A stretch of DNA of 64,000 nt from Streptomyces albireticuli. Lineage in GTDB: Bacteria; Actinomycetota; Actinomycetes; Streptomycetales; Streptomycetaceae. Made by a program: the position numbers and the translations under genes. The stretch's first letter is position 1; the number at the start of each line of letters is the position of its first letter. This document shows positions 63,701 to 64,000 of this stretch, piece after piece. The stretch is from the NCBI RefSeq assembly GCF_002192455.1, contig NZ_CP021744.1, forward strand, positions 8,022,501 through 8,086,500, read 5' to 3'. Below the pieces are notes generated by a model. It was not told the origin of the DNA. It did not search any database and saw nothing but the letters and a program-made list of their open reading frames with translations.

Positions 63701-64000
63701 GCCTCGGGCAGGTTGTGGTAGCCGGGCATGACACTGGGGCCGCTGATCCACATCTCGCCCTCGCCGCCCGGGGGGACGTCCGCTCCGGTGTCCGGATCCA
63801 CCAGCCGGACGCCGAGCCCGCGCAGCGGCAGGCCGCACGACTCCTCCGCGCCCTTTTCCACAGGCCAGTTGAGCGTACCGACGCCGCAGATCTCCGTGGC
63901 TCCGTAGCCGTCCACAAGGGGCACGCCGAAGGTCTCCTGCCAGGAGCTCCGCAGCTGTGCGCTGCTCGGAGCGCCGGCCACGACGCACACACGCGGCCCC
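54771..64000 (-). CDS. PKS-NRPS-FkbH megasynthase (CoA ligase-ACP-KS-AT-DH-KR-ACP-C-FkbH), 5' end beyond the window
   Basis: Read with two added bases (near 61768 and 58700), this is one protein of over 3,000 residues. The order is: acyl-CoA ligase (to about 63330; GYGATE, YRTGDLA, NGSGKLLR); ACP1 (63230-62970; Ser in LGLPSAGAV); KS (62930-61640; DTACSSSL, EAHGTGT, SNIGHT); AT (61370-60480; GHSQGE, YASH, predicting methylmalonyl); DH (60290-59450; HAVRGVVLLP, HPALLDAALH); KR (core 58820-58260; TGGTGGLG, LDD, NYAAAN, B type); ACP2 (about 58000-57750; GMDSV); condensation (57700-56450; HHAVSD); FkbH-type HAD domain (56350-54771; VDGDETLW near 55800, VSNND, LDDNP). It heads a four-gene operon. 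The acid starter is activated in cis, extended once, and presumably joined to a glycerate unit. Confidence 0.85.

Overview
The window is very GC-rich. It has overlapping stop/start codons (ATGA, GTGA, TGATG) between neighbouring genes, many GTG starts, modular and iterative polyketide synthases, TetR/MarR/HxlR regulators paired with drug-type exporters, and insertion sequences of actinomycete type. All of this points to a Streptomyces or close relative, probably an accessory chromosome-arm region rich in specialised metabolism. No rRNA, tRNA or CRISPR array was seen.

Layout. 0-2.6 kb: a class I terpene synthase and a cytochrome P450 forming a small terpene locus. 2.6-5.3 kb: non-coding or decayed DNA with a disrupted peptidase-S74-like gene, a truncated transposase and a small membrane protein. 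5.6-8.0 kb (minus): a likely operon of a 59-residue secreted two-cysteine peptide, a multi-pass membrane protein and an FAD-dependent oxidoreductase. 8.6-16.2 kb (minus): an iterative type I PKS (KS-AT-DH-KR-ACP) preceded by two tiny genes (one DUF5988-like) and followed by a DUF2236/MpaB-type oxygenase and an AveC-family spirocyclase-like membrane protein, linked by short overlaps or gaps. 16.9-31.0 kb: housekeeping-like and resistance genes, namely a TetR/amidohydrolase/MFS group, a divergent HxlR/MFS pair with clear operators, a LOG-like and an RpiB-like gene, a glutaminase with an ankyrin tail, and a MarR/MFS pair. 31.1-32.4 kb: a VanX-like dipeptidase and the 3' stump of a gntR gene. 32.4-43.2 kb: a mobile island. 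One tyrosine-recombinase transposon (recombinase remnant, large recombinase, DUF6262/TnpC-like gene) is itself split by a second recombinase element (integrase, HTH protein, zinc-ribbon protein). Lower-GC cargo follows (a CFI-box protein and a large unknown protein), and the island ends in a truncated regulator. 43.9-48.9 kb: a 25-codon ORF coupled to an ATP-grasp ligase, immunity-type genes, an intact-looking IS3-family element and a TetR gene. 50.0-64.0 kb (minus): a four-gene tightly overlapping operon headed by a megasynthase (CoA ligase-ACP-KS-AT-DH-KR-ACP-C-FkbH, running off the right edge), then an ACP-thioester reductase protein, an alpha/beta hydrolase with a Cys in the nucleophile position, and a class V PLP enzyme.

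How the genes fit together. The right-hand operon reads as an assembly line. It activates a carboxylic acid, extends it once (probably with methylmalonyl-CoA), reduces and dehydrates it, meets a glycerate-type unit through the condensation and FkbH domains, and releases it reductively, with possible later transamination. The left PKS locus reads as an iterative polyketide pathway with AveC-type and oxygenase tailoring.

Caution on sequence quality. Several otherwise intact genes are broken by single missing bases in or next to short G/C runs (near 21585, 23678, 45175, 58700 and 61768). This looks more like residual assembly error than gene decay, so I describe those genes as whole and mark the breaks.
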